From the NCBI RefSeq assembly GCF_013201545.1, contig NZ_CP053746.1, positions 5,222,501-5,286,500 on the forward strand: a DNA stretch of 64,000 bases. The letters run 5' to 3'. A program made the position numbers and the translations under genes. The DNA is from Pseudomonas graminis (lineage in GTDB: Bacteria; Pseudomonadota; Gammaproteobacteria; Pseudomonadales; Pseudomonadaceae). Under the pieces are notes generated by a model. The model saw nothing but the letters and a program-made list of their open reading frames with translations. It had not been told where the DNA came from and did no database searches. Shown one piece after another: positions 48,966 to 58,544 of the stretch (position 1 is its first letter; every line of letters begins with the position of its first letter).

Positions 48966-49290
48966 CATCCCGGCTGAAGCCGGTCTCGCTGTCAGTGGGA
49001 CTGGCTTTAGCCGGGAAAGCGTCAGATGCCACAACGCAATATTAATGATGCTCAAACCGGCCCCTTCCCGGCTGAAGCCGGTCTCGCTGTCAGTGGGACT
49101 GGCTTTAGCCGGGAAGACGTCAGATGCCACAACGCAATATTAATGGTGGTCAAACCGGCCACTTCCCGGCTGAAGCCGGTCCTACTGGCAGTCGTTCTTG
49201 CAATAGGACTGGCTTTAACCAGGCGAGCGGCCGGGCCCACTGACACACCGCGAGCTTTTAGTGGGACCGGCTTTAGCCGGGAAAGCGTCG
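48966..49290. repeat. Tandem array of paired REP elements, 98-bp period
   Basis: A unit holding an inverted and a direct CCGGCTTTAGCCGG-type REP plus a spacer with CAACGCAATATTAAT starts at 48969, 49067 and 49165: two full copies and a partial third, 98 bp apart. Another degenerate copy and a direct REP (about 49258-49284) follow. It lies directly after the acnA stop. Confidence 0.88.
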
Positions 49291-49468
49291 TCTGACTCAC
49301 CGCAAATTGCCAGCGTCTAACCCAAATCCCTCGTTATCAGAAACGCCCTACACAACCCCCGCCCTGCATCCCCGAAATAATCGGACCAACCCCCCGTTGA
49401 TCCGACATACACCCGTGTTTAATCAACGTTAAAATCGCCAGCCTATTCCGACGCCCAAGGACGACTTC

Positions 49469-50260
49469 ATGTCGGCGCAACGCTGGACTTCCCTCTTCCT
49501 GCTCTCTCTCGGCTACAGCCTGGCGCTGCTCTACGGCCAGCTCAGCCTTCCCGTGGTCATCACCTTCGGACTGCTGATCATGGCCGGCATCTGCGTCAGC
49601 CATTTCCAGCACCGCGCCGTCCGCCTGTTCGGTCATGCCTTGTTCATCGCCATTGCGGCGGGGCTGGCCAGTCACTGGCTGCCCGGCTTCCTCAGCGCCA
49701 GGGCGATTGCCGGTGTTCGCCTCAGCCCCGAGGCCGCGCCGTATTCGATGTACCTGAATCTCGACGAGCCCCTCATCGGCTTCTGGATCGCCATCGCCTG
49801 CCCGTGGGTGTTTATCGCGTTGAGCCCACGACGCTGGCTGGCCGTGACCAGCATCGCCTTGCCTGTCTCCGCCGCAGCGTGTTTATCAACAGCGATGGTG
49901 CTGGGCCTCGTCGGCTGGTCGCCCAAGTGGCCGGAGCAAACGGGCATTTGGGCGCTGAACAACCTCTTGCTGGTCGCGCTGACTGAGGAATTGCTTTTTC
50001 GGGGTTATCTGCAAGGGAGCCTGAAGAGATGGCTGCAGCACTTACCCTGCCACGACGCTCTGGCAATCGGAATGGCATCGGCACTGTTCGGCCTCGCGCA
50101 CATCGGCGCGGGCTGGGAATGGGCGCTTCTGGCGGGCATCGCAGGCACAGGTTACGGAGTGGCTTATCGACTGGGCGGGCTGCCCGCTGCCGTGCTCACC
50201 CACTTCGGTCTGAACCTGCTGCATTTCAGCCTGTTTACCTATCCGATGTTCGACCGGTAA
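49469..50260 (+). CDS. CPBP-family intramembrane metalloprotease
   Basis: The 263-residue protein has about seven to eight hydrophobic helices and the Abi/CPBP motifs: TEELLFRGYLQG (EExxxR, about residue 173), FGLAHIGAG (FxxxH) and a later HFGLNLLHF. These supply the catalytic Glu and His residues in the membrane. Family members cleave prenylated or membrane proteins, or protect against bacteriocins; the target here is unknown. No bacteriocin or peptide gene was seen nearby. Confidence 0.85.
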   Translation: MSAQRWTSLFLLSLGYSLALLYGQLSLPVVITFGLLIMAGICVSHFQHRAVRLFGHALFIAIAAGLASHWLPGFLSARAIAGVRLSPEAAPYSMYLNLDEPLIGFWIAIACPWVFIALSPRRWLAVTSIALPVSAAACLSTAMVLGLVGWSPKWPEQTGIWALNNLLLVALTEELLFRGYLQGSLKRWLQHLPCHDALAIGMASALFGLAHIGAGWEWALLAGIAGTGYGVAYRLGGLPAAVLTHFGLNLLHFSLFTYPMFDR

Positions 50261-50360
50261 GGGTCTTCACGATATTGAGGATATGAAGCAGTTCACAAAA
50301 ACTTAATTTTTGTCGCATCGAGCCGATAACCGATGACAGCCTTCCTGGATCGAATAGCTC

Positions 50361-51926
50361 ATGCGAAATAACCAGCCCATCACTCAACGCGAACGGACCT
50401 TCCCGGCGCAGCAACGGTTGATCTCCACCACCGATGCGCGCGGCGTCATTACCTATTGCAACGACGCCTTCATTGAAATCAGCGGTTTTTCCAAGGATGA
50501 GCTGATCAAATCGCCCCACAACACCGTGCGCCATCCGGACGTGCCGTCGGCGGTCTTCGAACACATGTGGGCCACCCTCAAGCAGGGCTTGCCGTGGATG
50601 GGGATCGTCAAGAACCGCTGCAAGAACGGCGACCACTACTGGGTCAACGCCTACGTCACGCCGGTCTTCGAGAACAAGCAAGTCGTCGGGTTCGAGTCCG
50701 TGCGCATCAAGCCGACCGCGGAACAGGTGTCCCGCGCCGAAGCGCTGTACAAACGCCTGAACAGTGGCAAAAGCGCAGTGCCAAGCCGCGACAAATGGCT
50801 GCCGATGCTGCAGGACTGGCTGCCGTTCATCCTGGTCAGCCAGCTGAGCTTTCTGATTGGCGTCTGGTTGAACTCCCCCTGGGGCTTCGCGCTGGCGGCT
50901 GCCCTGTCGGTGCCGCTGGGCCTGCTGGGATTGAGCTGGCAACAACGCGGCCTCAAGCGTCTGCTGCGTCTGGCCGAGCAAACCACGTCCGACCCGTTGA
51001 TCGCACAGATGTACACCGACAGTCGCGGCGCACAGGCACGACTGGAAATGTCGATTCTCAGCCAGGAAGCCCGTCTCAAGACCTGCCTGACCCGCCTGCA
51101 GGACACTGCCGAACACCTCAACGCTCAGGCGCGGCAGTCCGACAGCCTGGCGCAGGCCAGCTCTACCGGTCTGGAACGTCAGCGCGTCGAAACCGAACAG
51201 GTCGCCACCGCCGTCAACCAGATGGCCGCGACCACCCAGGAAGTGGCCAATCACGTGCAGCGCACCGCTGATGCCACGCAGCAGGCCAACGAACTGACCC
51301 GTCGCGGCCGCGAGATCGCCAGCGACACCCGCGAGGCCATCCAGCGTCTTTCGGCTTCGGTGGGCGAAACCGGCCTGACCGTGACCCAGCTGGCGAAAGA
51401 CAGCGACGAAATCGGTGGCGTTGTCGACGTCATCAAAGGCATCGCCGACCAGACCAACCTGTTGGCCCTCAACGCCGCCATCGAAGCCGCCCGCGCGGGC
51501 GAAATGGGTCGCGGCTTTGCTGTCGTCGCCGATGAAGTCCGCCAACTGGCGCAACGCACCACCGAGTCGACCGGCCAGATCCACGCCCTCATTGCCAAGC
51601 TGCAACAGACGGCCACCAACGCGGTTCAGACCATGAACACAGGCCGGCGCCAGGCCGAAGAAGGCGTCGAGCAGGTCATGGAAGCCGACAGGGCGTTGGT
51701 AGGCATCAGCGACGCAGTGGCCAACATCACCGACATGACCACGCAGATCGCTGCCGCCACCGAAGAGCAAAGCTCGGTGGCAGAAGAGGTCAGCCGCAAC
51801 ATCAGCACCATCGCGCACCTGGCCGACCAGACCTCCGACGAAGCCCGTCGCTCTGCCACGCTCAGTGCGGAACTCACCCAGACAGCCAACACGCAATACT
51901 CCTTGGTAGAGCGCTTTAACCGCTGA
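50361..51926 (+). CDS. aer: Aerotaxis receptor Aer (PAS methyl-accepting chemotaxis protein)
   Basis: The 521-residue protein has an N-terminal PAS domain (about residues 10-120) with [29 protein letters not shown] and [16 protein letters not shown], the FAD-binding Aer type. Two adjacent membrane helices (about 155-200) and a signalling domain with the invariant hairpin [20 protein letters not shown] follow. It senses the redox state of FAD and signals to CheA/CheW. It has no periplasmic sensor. A terminator follows. Confidence 0.93.
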   Translation: MRNNQPITQRERTFPAQQRLISTTDARGVITYCNDAFIEISGFSKDELIKSPHNTVRHPDVPSAVFEHMWATLKQGLPWMGIVKNRCKNGDHYWVNAYVTPVFENKQVVGFESVRIKPTAEQVSRAEALYKRLNSGKSAVPSRDKWLPMLQDWLPFILVSQLSFLIGVWLNSPWGFALAAALSVPLGLLGLSWQQRGLKRLLRLAEQTTSDPLIAQMYTDSRGAQARLEMSILSQEARLKTCLTRLQDTAEHLNAQARQSDSLAQASSTGLERQRVETEQVATAVNQMAATTQEVANHVQRTADATQQANELTRRGREIASDTREAIQRLSASVGETGLTVTQLAKDSDEIGGVVDVIKGIADQTNLLALNAAIEAARAGEMGRGFAVVADEVRQLAQRTTESTGQIHALIAKLQQTATNAVQTMNTGRRQAEEGVEQVMEADRALVGISDAVANITDMTTQIAAATEEQSSVAEEVSRNISTIAHLADQTSDEARRSATLSAELTQTANTQYSLVERFNR

Positions 51927-51945
51927 GTGATTGATGGGTTAAGCG

Positions 51946-51980
51946 AAGGCCCCGACAGATCGTCTGCCGGGGCCTTTTTG
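51946..51980 (+). terminator. Rho-independent terminator after aer
   Basis: AGGCCCCG pairs with CGGGGCCT, with an inner CAGA/TCTG extension, followed by a run of five T and more T after one G. It lies about 20 bases past the stop. Confidence 0.92.
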
Positions 51981-52211
51981 TTTGTATGGGGGATTAAGTA
52001 GGACATTTCTGAAAATCGTTTGAGAGAGCGGTTTTTGGTTTGGAGCGGGGGTTAGGCTGTTGACAGAATTTGTAAAACTCTATTAGTTGATTATTGAAAG
52101 ACGATAAATAATTACCACCATGGGTGGAGTATTTGTTGATCTGGATAATTAATTTAAATGCGCGCTCTTTCTGCGGATGGACGTGGAGGGGTGTGCTTGA
52201 TGGAGAAACTT

Positions 52212-52865
52212 ATGAAAACTGAAGCCCTTGGCTCCCCGTCCGTCCCCACAGCTGAGCAGGACGGCTTAGTACCTACCAGCGAACTCGAAAATGATCTAAT
52301 GATCACTTTTGACGTGCCGGACTTCGTGAAAACCGGCGACTCGTACCAGCTGTTGCTTAACAATAGAGAAGTTGGCCCCAGCCAACGCTTTCCGATACCT
52401 GATCCGGAAACTAGCGCCAAGGTGACTGCTCACATTCCAAAGAACGAATTTGTCGGTGATGGCATGTACGAAATTGCCTACCGATACATTACTTACCCTG
52501 GCGGAAACATCGCGGATTCCAAACCTGCGTTGATTCACGTCGACCGCACCAAACCCGGCGCTACCCTCCTCGCTCCCCTCATCTTCCCCACCGCCACCTT
52601 CGGCGATCAACTCGTCGGCCTGCTCCCTGGCTACTCCGGCATGGAACCGGGCGATATCATCCAGACATTACTCAACGGCGTCGCAGGCCCGGCCCATCAG
52701 GTCCAGGCGGATGAGCTCACCCTCCGACCCATCGAAATCCCGTTCAGCCGTGAACACCTGCAAGCCCATGCAGCCGAAACCGTGTCCATCGAGTACGTCG
52801 TCACCGACCGGGCGGGCAATGTGTCCATCACCAGCCTGCCGGCCATGGTTTCACTTAAATTGTAA
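52212..52865 (+). CDS. Ig-like two-module protein A, no signal peptide
   Basis: The 217-residue protein is built of two beta-sandwich-like modules. The first (about residues 25-110) ends in IHVDRTKPGATLL. The second (about 115-217) carries YSGMEPGDIIQTLLNG and closes with VVTDRAGNVSI (Asp at 199) and LKL. Both are related to modules in the proteins at 56619 and 58545. The start at 52212 has GGAG six bases before; in-frame ATGs at 52200 and 52158 are weaker. It has no signal peptide or membrane helix. It resembles bacterial Ig/Big-type adhesin modules but stands as a free short protein. The upstream 230 bases are AT-rich. Confidence 0.7.
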   Translation: MKTEALGSPSVPTAEQDGLVPTSELENDLMITFDVPDFVKTGDSYQLLLNNREVGPSQRFPIPDPETSAKVTAHIPKNEFVGDGMYEIAYRYITYPGGNIADSKPALIHVDRTKPGATLLAPLIFPTATFGDQLVGLLPGYSGMEPGDIIQTLLNGVAGPAHQVQADELTLRPIEIPFSREHLQAHAAETVSIEYVVTDRAGNVSITSLPAMVSLKL

Positions 52866-52905
52866 CCAGCTTTCCCGCTATTCAACTGAATACCAAAAGT
52901 AACCC

Positions 52906-52927
52906 CCTCCACGCTTATGCGTGGAGG
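52906..52927 (+). terminator. Hairpin after Ig-like gene A, terminator-like
   Basis: A perfect 9-bp stem CCTCCACGC/GCGTGGAGG with a four-base loop lies 41 bases past the stop. The following TTCTGTC is poor in T, so termination may be weak. Confidence 0.55.
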
Positions 52928-53287
52928 TTCTGTCAATAAATGAGCCAGTAGAAAATAATTTAAATTATTTTTTGGCATCTCGATTCCAAAGAACCTACAT
53001 CACCGTAGGAAGCGTCTGATGGACTATAAAAATTTTATAGACTACGCGCGATACATAATTATTAAAATCGCTCGCAAACGCCGTAAAAAAGGCCCGATTC
53101 ACACATCAAAGATATATTCAACCGCGAATTTTTTTCGAAGAAGCCATGCAATCCCATGCACTTCGCTTGTTTGACAGTCCTATTTTTCGAATCGATCATA
53201 GGCATGTGCAGCGCCGCAGTCCTACAAGCAAGCGCACAACACCCAATCCTGTAATTCTCGCACTAGCGATCTGATCAAGGAGTTCCA
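52928..53287. other. AT-rich intergenic region with palindrome
   Basis: This 360-base stretch is clearly richer in A and T than the core genome. It contains CTATAAAAATTTTATAG (53024-53040), a near-perfect AT dyad. It probably holds the promoter of gene B and could be bound by MvaT-type silencers. No gene is seen. Confidence 0.5.
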
Positions 53288-53953
53288 ATGGAAGATGAAA
53301 CGGATATCCAGCCATCCCCCCACTCACAACCGACCGAGTCAGATAACAATAAAAAGTTAACGGTGCCAAACTCCAAAAACACCCGCAGGACCAAACGCAA
53401 ATCACCTGACAAGAGTTCAATCCCGCTCTACGAAGAACTGCAGGCAGTGCCGCCCGTGGGCAAAAGTGCGGCTGAACAGGCCATGGTCTACGCCGGCCAA
53501 CTGCAGAACGCCCCGGGATTTCCTTGGCATCACGAGATGAAGCACCCGCCTCCGGCGCCGGTATTCGAAGCGCCTTTCATCACCGGTGCCGACCCCGAAG
53601 GCCCCACCGACGCACAACTGCACGTGGGCATCTACATCAATATCCCGCGCTCGCCGAAGCTGTGGTTCGGGGATCACCTGAAGCTGCGCTGGGGCCACAA
53701 CACCTTCTACACCACCATCGGCAAAGTAGAAGGCCGCAAAGGCCCTCGCCTGGTTCAGTACCTCAACAATGAAACACTGGCGGACTACGAAAGCGGATGC
53801 GTCGAGGTGCGCTACGAAGTGGTGCGGCGCGCCAAGCTCGTCGGCATCTCGGAAACCCTGACCGTCAACCTGCCCCGGCTGAGGAAGCGGCGCGGCAAGG
53901 GCTCGTCCCCTGGCCGACCACCGCGACGGCGCCGGATGCAGCCGAAGCCGTAA
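53288..53953 (+). CDS. Ig-like single-module protein B with basic tail
   Basis: The 221-residue protein starts at ATG 53288 after AAGGAG. The first 45 residues are polar, Ser/Lys-rich and probably disordered. A middle module (about 105-195, with GDHLKLRWGHNTFYTT, then EVRYEVVRRAKLVG and LTVNLPR) matches in order the third module of the 56619 protein (SIRLYWGE..., QIRYEVWRADQIVG). The last 25 residues are Arg/Lys/Pro-rich. No signal peptide is visible. The basic ends are odd for an exported adhesin and would suit binding to an acidic polymer, nucleic acid or a carrier; this is speculation. Confidence 0.65.
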   Translation: MEDETDIQPSPHSQPTESDNNKKLTVPNSKNTRRTKRKSPDKSSIPLYEELQAVPPVGKSAAEQAMVYAGQLQNAPGFPWHHEMKHPPPAPVFEAPFITGADPEGPTDAQLHVGIYINIPRSPKLWFGDHLKLRWGHNTFYTTIGKVEGRKGPRLVQYLNNETLADYESGCVEVRYEVVRRAKLVGISETLTVNLPRLRKRRGKGSSPGRPPRRRRMQPKP

Positions 53954-53961
53954 GCCCACGT

Positions 53962-53995
53962 AAAAAAGCCCCGACTGCATTGCTGCAGCCGGGGC
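53962..53995 (-). terminator. Rho-independent terminator of the autotransporter gene
   Basis: On the minus strand GCCCCGG-CTGCA pairs with TGCAG-CGGGGC, followed by TTTTTT. It lies 33 bases past the autotransporter stop and shortly after the end of gene B, so it separates the convergent genes. Confidence 0.85.
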
Positions 53996-54027
53996 CTCGG
54001 AACCGCCATCTAATCTACTAATGCGAA

Positions 54028-56307
54028 TCAGAACGCCAGACGCACACCTACGTTCGCACCCCAAGGCTGCTCAACATGCTCACCCTTCATGTAATCGAAA
54101 TCAGCGTGCACCTGGAGTCGCTCGGACAGCGATACCGAAACACCTGCGCCCAATTCCGCGCGGGAGCCGAACAGGTCGTTGTCAAAACGCTGACCGTTCA
54201 CGCTGACGTCATTGCTGCGGGAGAACTCGTGGGCCAACGCCACCCGTGCGTACGGCTTAACCACGCCGCCGTCCTTCAGGGCGAAGCTGCGTCCCAAGGT
54301 GCTGCCGACCTTGCCCAGCACCGACTGGGTCTGGTTGGTCCTGGCCTGCATGCCGTTGTCCAGAGTGTAGCTGCTGCCATCGATCCAGACGCTGGACACC
54401 TGCGCGAACGGCTCGACGAAATACTCATCGCCCAGCTTTATGTGCTTGCCGACTTCCAGCGACCCGCCCAACGCCTTGCTGCTGTAATCACCCTTGGCCT
54501 TGGTGCCATCACTCATCGCCACCTTGGACTCGTTATGGAACTGGTTGAGTTTCAGCACGCCGTCCAGGTAATAACCGCCTTCCGACAACCACGTGCCATA
54601 CGCGCCGACGTAGTAGCTGTCGACCTGACCCGAAGCGCCTCGGCCGATGTCCAGATCGGACTTGCTGTAACCGCCCATCAATCCGAGCAACAACTGGCCG
54701 TTGCCCACTGGCACGGGCGCATCCGCACCGAACGACAGACCCTGTTGCTTCTGGCTGTAATCAACGCCGGAATCCAGCGCCGCATTGAAGCGACTGCCGT
54801 ACGTGCGCATCCAGCCGCCGCCCTGCTCCTGGCCGCGCACCTCCCCCATGCGACTGCGCAACGTCGTCAACTCGCTGTTCCACACCGTCGGTGCCGTGTT
54901 GAACAACGCCAGCGCACTTTGCGTGGACGGGCTGATCTCCTTGCCGGACCCGACGATGAACCAGTCCGTCCCCTGGCGCTCAAGCTCATAGGAATACACC
55001 CCAAGGTCCGCCCGACCACCCACCAGCCCGAACTCCGCATCCCCGCCTTCGGTGTGAACCACCCGAAGGGGGTCAAACTCGGCGGGAACGGCTTCGGTGC
55101 CGGTGTTTTGAATACGCAGTTGATGCCTGCCCGAGGCTTCCCCATTCACGCTGAGCAAATCACCGGTGCCGTCGTCGAGGTTGATACGCATGTCAAAAAG
55201 CCCACGGCCGGACAGCGTGCCGATGGAAAGTGTTTGACCACCTCCATCGGCAAAAGCGACGACGCCATCCTGAAGATCAAGCGTCCCAATTTGGCTATCG
55301 CCCAAGGCCAGCCAGCGTGCGGCAGAGGACAATGTGAGAGACGCCACGTTGGTCATCTTGCCCGTCAACTGAGCGCCATTTTGGAAGTTCACCTTGAAGC
55401 GACTAGTTTCGTCGGCAACGAGATCCCCTTCCAACTCGCTATTATCGACCAAGAGATTCACCGTGCTTCCGTCTTGAATATCCAGAAGATGGCCATTGCC
55501 CGCAAGCAACTGGGCATTATTCTCAATGATAATATCTGCCTCAGTAGCATATTTGTCTGGTCGATGTACGAGTATCGCGGCACCGCTGCCCCCCTCAACG
55601 AGGGAGTTATTAAGCCGAATAATGGTGCGCTTATCCTCCATAGTCGGTGGTACGAAGTCGTAGCCATCTATGACTTCAATACCATTTTTAGCGCCATAAA
55701 TTTTACTCCCATCCTGAATATCGAGCTTACCGTTTGCAGCGAGAATTCCTGTGCTGGAGTCAGACGAACCGCGAACCTCTGTATCGGTGACTTTCAATGT
55801 GCCATATAAACCCAAGCCAATTCCGTAATGTTGGCCTACGACTGAACTTGAAAACAAACTTACATTGGACCCATATCCGATTCTATTACCTGATGCACCT
55901 ATCGAAATCCCAAAACCATCTTCATTCCCGACTTTACTGTCAACCACCATCGCATCGCTATGAGTGAGATAAAGTCCCGCCGTAATCACACTGCTTTGGG
56001 CATTGATCCTTGAATCGTCGGAATCTACTGCCTGAGCTACAGCGCCGTCGATCATATTCAACAAGGCTCCGTCATAAAGATCATAAGAATCCGCTAGAAC
56101 CGACGCGTCAATGGTTACTTCTTGACCAGTCACAACTTGCATTAGGAAATGCATACCATCTCTAGAGCCATGTTTGTAAACCAAACCAGGCATTTCAAAA
56201 GAAGTGTTTGATTCGCTAATCGAAGCATAGGTACTTGAAGCGTAGACGTAGCTCAATGCGTATATACCCAAGCCTGCGTTAAGGAGTTTTGTTGTAGACA
56301 ACTGCAT
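54028..56307 (-). CDS. Autotransporter protein with pertactin-like passenger (type V secretion)
   Basis: The 759-residue protein has an N-terminal signal peptide (about residues 1-29). A passenger of beta-helix character (about 30-470, with repeated LDIQDGSKIYG, LDIQDGSTVNL and LDLQDGVVAF turns) is followed by a pertactin-like end (GTDWFIVGSGKEISP). The autotransporter beta-barrel (about 490-759) has GGGWMRTYGSRFNAAL, ends in VGVRLAF and closes with Phe as required for BAM insertion. GAGGA lies seven bases before ATG. The passenger 5' part is richer in AT than the barrel. It displays or secretes a surface virulence or adhesion domain. Confidence 0.87.
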   Translation of the reverse strand: MQLSTTKLLNAGLGIYALSYVYASSTYASISESNTSFEMPGLVYKHGSRDGMHFLMQVVTGQEVTIDASVLADSYDLYDGALLNMIDGAVAQAVDSDDSRINAQSSVITAGLYLTHSDAMVVDSKVGNEDGFGISIGASGNRIGYGSNVSLFSSSVVGQHYGIGLGLYGTLKVTDTEVRGSSDSSTGILAANGKLDIQDGSKIYGAKNGIEVIDGYDFVPPTMEDKRTIIRLNNSLVEGGSGAAILVHRPDKYATEADIIIENNAQLLAGNGHLLDIQDGSTVNLLVDNSELEGDLVADETSRFKVNFQNGAQLTGKMTNVASLTLSSAARWLALGDSQIGTLDLQDGVVAFADGGGQTLSIGTLSGRGLFDMRINLDDGTGDLLSVNGEASGRHQLRIQNTGTEAVPAEFDPLRVVHTEGGDAEFGLVGGRADLGVYSYELERQGTDWFIVGSGKEISPSTQSALALFNTAPTVWNSELTTLRSRMGEVRGQEQGGGWMRTYGSRFNAALDSGVDYSQKQQGLSFGADAPVPVGNGQLLLGLMGGYSKSDLDIGRGASGQVDSYYVGAYGTWLSEGGYYLDGVLKLNQFHNESKVAMSDGTKAKGDYSSKALGGSLEVGKHIKLGDEYFVEPFAQVSSVWIDGSSYTLDNGMQARTNQTQSVLGKVGSTLGRSFALKDGGVVKPYARVALAHEFSRSNDVSVNGQRFDNDLFGSRAELGAGVSVSLSERLQVHADFDYMKGEHVEQPWGANVGVRLAF

Positions 56308-56618
56308 AGCTATTCCTCACATATTGAATAGCGCAGCATCCACATCTTCACTCATACACTCATCATCAACTCAACATTTCCGTCGTAGGAAATTTCGGAA
56401 ATTAAAGTGGTCTCTGACTGACAACTCCAAAAAGCCGCCAAACACTAAAATATGCCGAGGCTCAAGATCAATCCCAAGTTTTTTCACATAGATTCCACTC
56501 CAAAAAAGTCCTTGACACCAAGCCATTTTGCCGATTACGTCTTTAACGTGGACTGACAAAAGCCAACACCAACGCCACACAGCAAACCCAATAAAATGCA
56601 CTACCAAGGAAAAATAAT
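56308..56618. other. AT-rich divergent promoter region
   Basis: This 311-base gap lies between the autotransporter and Ig-like gene C, which start back to back. It is AT-rich. I see no clear operator or repeat. Shared control of the two genes from this region is possible. Confidence 0.5.
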
Positions 56619-58484
56619 ATGAAAGATTCAATGCTTACCCCTACGATCATTCGTAATAGCCGGGTATCCGAACTTGACCCTTCCCTGCTCCCCCCTGATA
56701 TCCAAGGAGCATTTCATGACACGGACAACTTTGGACTCGTACCTATCAGCATGTTGACCGCACCGATAACTGTGGACCTTGCTGTTTGGGATGGAGCACG
56801 TCCCGGGTATACCTATCAACTGGTTTTCGATACTAAAACCACAGGTTCTTTGAAAGTAATCAGCGATGATGCTGTTCCTGGTGAACCGCTGACCCTGGAA
56901 ATTGAAACTCAGTTGCTTTCACGGGAAGGAGCGCACACCGTAGCGTACGAGGTTACCAACCCGGCAAACCAGGTGTCCAAAACATCACCATCATTCCCGC
57001 TGGTTATCGACAAAACTCCGCCCGGCGCACCTGAACTGGCATCGTTGCAGTTCCCTCCAGAGATTGATGGAGGATTAACCTCCGCTGAACTTGCGGCATT
57101 GGGCGAGGTTCTTCCCGCTCACGTGGCAGGGTATACAGGGATGGCAAAACACGATTTGATCAAGACTTATTGGGGGGACATTGCCGGCCCAGAGGTTGTT
57201 GTCAGTGAAAGTGACTTAGGGCTCGATGAGGTTACACTCGAATTCTCACGTGACTTCCTGGAGTCTGTAGGTGAAGAACCTCACATCGTCAAATATCAGG
57301 TATTTGATCGGGCGGGCAATCCGTCGATGCTTTCTAACCCTACAACCGTTGTATTGAAACTTCGGGACGCACCCACTGACTTTCCTGCACCTGTAATCGA
57401 TAGCACTGTGGGCAGCTTGATTGATTACTCGGAAGCTCTAGCGGGGGTGCGCGTCGATATCCCTCACTTCCCGGAAGCGAGTGCTTTTGACAGTATTCGT
57501 CTGTACTGGGGTGAAACCCGTATGACATCGATCGAGATTCCGCCTGGTGACGAGTCGAACGCTATCGTTCTATCGCTTCGCGTCCCTTACGGAACTATTA
57601 ATACTTTCCCGGAAGGGGTCGTCCAGATCCGCTACGAAGTCTGGCGAGCAGATCAGATTGTCGGCAGCTCATTAACCAGTACTATCAACGTATTTCTTAC
57701 ACGTCCCGTCACTGAGCCGCTCACTGCTATTGTGGTTCAAGGCACGAGCATATCTGGCCCCAGCAATGAAGATAACTTCATCGACGAGGAAGACTATGAG
57801 CTCAGTGCTCGCGGGATTATCGAATGGAACAACGACTTCCAAACGGGTGATGACATTGAGCTTTGCTGGGGTGAGCAAATCGTTTCTCAGTGGTATCAGA
57901 TTAAATCTACCGACGTCAGCTCCAGTCGTGACCTGAACATCCCCATTGGGAATGAAATTATCAAAGCACAGGGGACAGGAGCAGAGATCCCTGTCAGTTT
58001 CAAAGTTTCACGTCCGGGCAATCCGAACATAGCCAACAGCCCACTGCAACTTGTAGTGGTCCGATCCAAGGAAGAACTTCCCGGGGGCACTGCTGGGCTT
58101 GAGGGCCCATCATTTAATCTAACCTCAACTGGTGTACTTGGGCCCAATGAAAATCCAAACGGTGCTGACGTAACTATTGCTCCCTATCTGAACATCGTAC
58201 GTGATCAAATTGTGACCTTAACATTTAAGGGCTTTGACGATTCCAACAATCTTATCGACTCAGCAGGATATGTTGAGAGTCGCAAGATCGATGATGACGA
58301 CGTCATCGATGGCTATGTGTTCACCGTACCGCACCGCAACGTGCGAACTATTTGCACGGGTTTTGCTGAAGCCAGCTTCAAAGTGGAACCGAGTGAAGGC
58401 AGCAATCAAAGTCCTGCCAACTCCAAAATCACACGTGTGATCGTGAACATGCTCGATCCCGCTGAAATCACCTGCACAATTTAA
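56619..58484 (+). CDS. Ig-like five-module protein C, no signal peptide
   Basis: The 621-residue protein starts after AAGGA. It has about five beta-sandwich modules of roughly 110-130 residues each. Module 1 carries VWDGARPGYTYQL (from residue 56), shared with the 58545 protein, and ends VIDKTPPGAPEL. Module 2 has GYTGMAKHDLIKTYWG and VFDRAGN (Asp 230). Module 3 resembles the single module of protein B. Modules 4 and 5 are more distant. No signal peptide, membrane helix or sortase/anchor motif is seen. The codon and base use is more AT-rich than in neighbouring core genes, which suggests transfer or recent import. Confidence 0.72.
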   Translation: MKDSMLTPTIIRNSRVSELDPSLLPPDIQGAFHDTDNFGLVPISMLTAPITVDLAVWDGARPGYTYQLVFDTKTTGSLKVISDDAVPGEPLTLEIETQLLSREGAHTVAYEVTNPANQVSKTSPSFPLVIDKTPPGAPELASLQFPPEIDGGLTSAELAALGEVLPAHVAGYTGMAKHDLIKTYWGDIAGPEVVVSESDLGLDEVTLEFSRDFLESVGEEPHIVKYQVFDRAGNPSMLSNPTTVVLKLRDAPTDFPAPVIDSTVGSLIDYSEALAGVRVDIPHFPEASAFDSIRLYWGETRMTSIEIPPGDESNAIVLSLRVPYGTINTFPEGVVQIRYEVWRADQIVGSSLTSTINVFLTRPVTEPLTAIVVQGTSISGPSNEDNFIDEEDYELSARGIIEWNNDFQTGDDIELCWGEQIVSQWYQIKSTDVSSSRDLNIPIGNEIIKAQGTGAEIPVSFKVSRPGNPNIANSPLQLVVVRSKEELPGGTAGLEGPSFNLTSTGVLGPNENPNGADVTIAPYLNIVRDQIVTLTFKGFDDSNNLIDSAGYVESRKIDDDDVIDGYVFTVPHRNVRTICTGFAEASFKVEPSEGSNQSPANSKITRVIVNMLDPAEITCTI

Positions 58485-58493
58485 CCAACAACC

Positions 58494-58512
58494 GCGGGCC
58501 GACTCGGCCCGC
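58494..58512. other. Hairpin between Ig-like genes C and D
   Basis: GCGGGCCG/CGGCCCGC arms with a three-base loop lie just after the C stop codon and before the D ribosome binding site, without a T run. It may tune the expression ratio of the two co-directional genes or protect mRNA ends. Confidence 0.5.
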
Positions 58513-58544
58513 ACTCCTTACTTAGCCATATCAAAGGAATCAAA

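Noticed and set aside
48966..49290. Possible CRISPR array
   Set aside because: The repeated unit is 98 bp with internal REP palindromes and the spacers are repeated too, so it is a tandem REPIN array; no cas genes.
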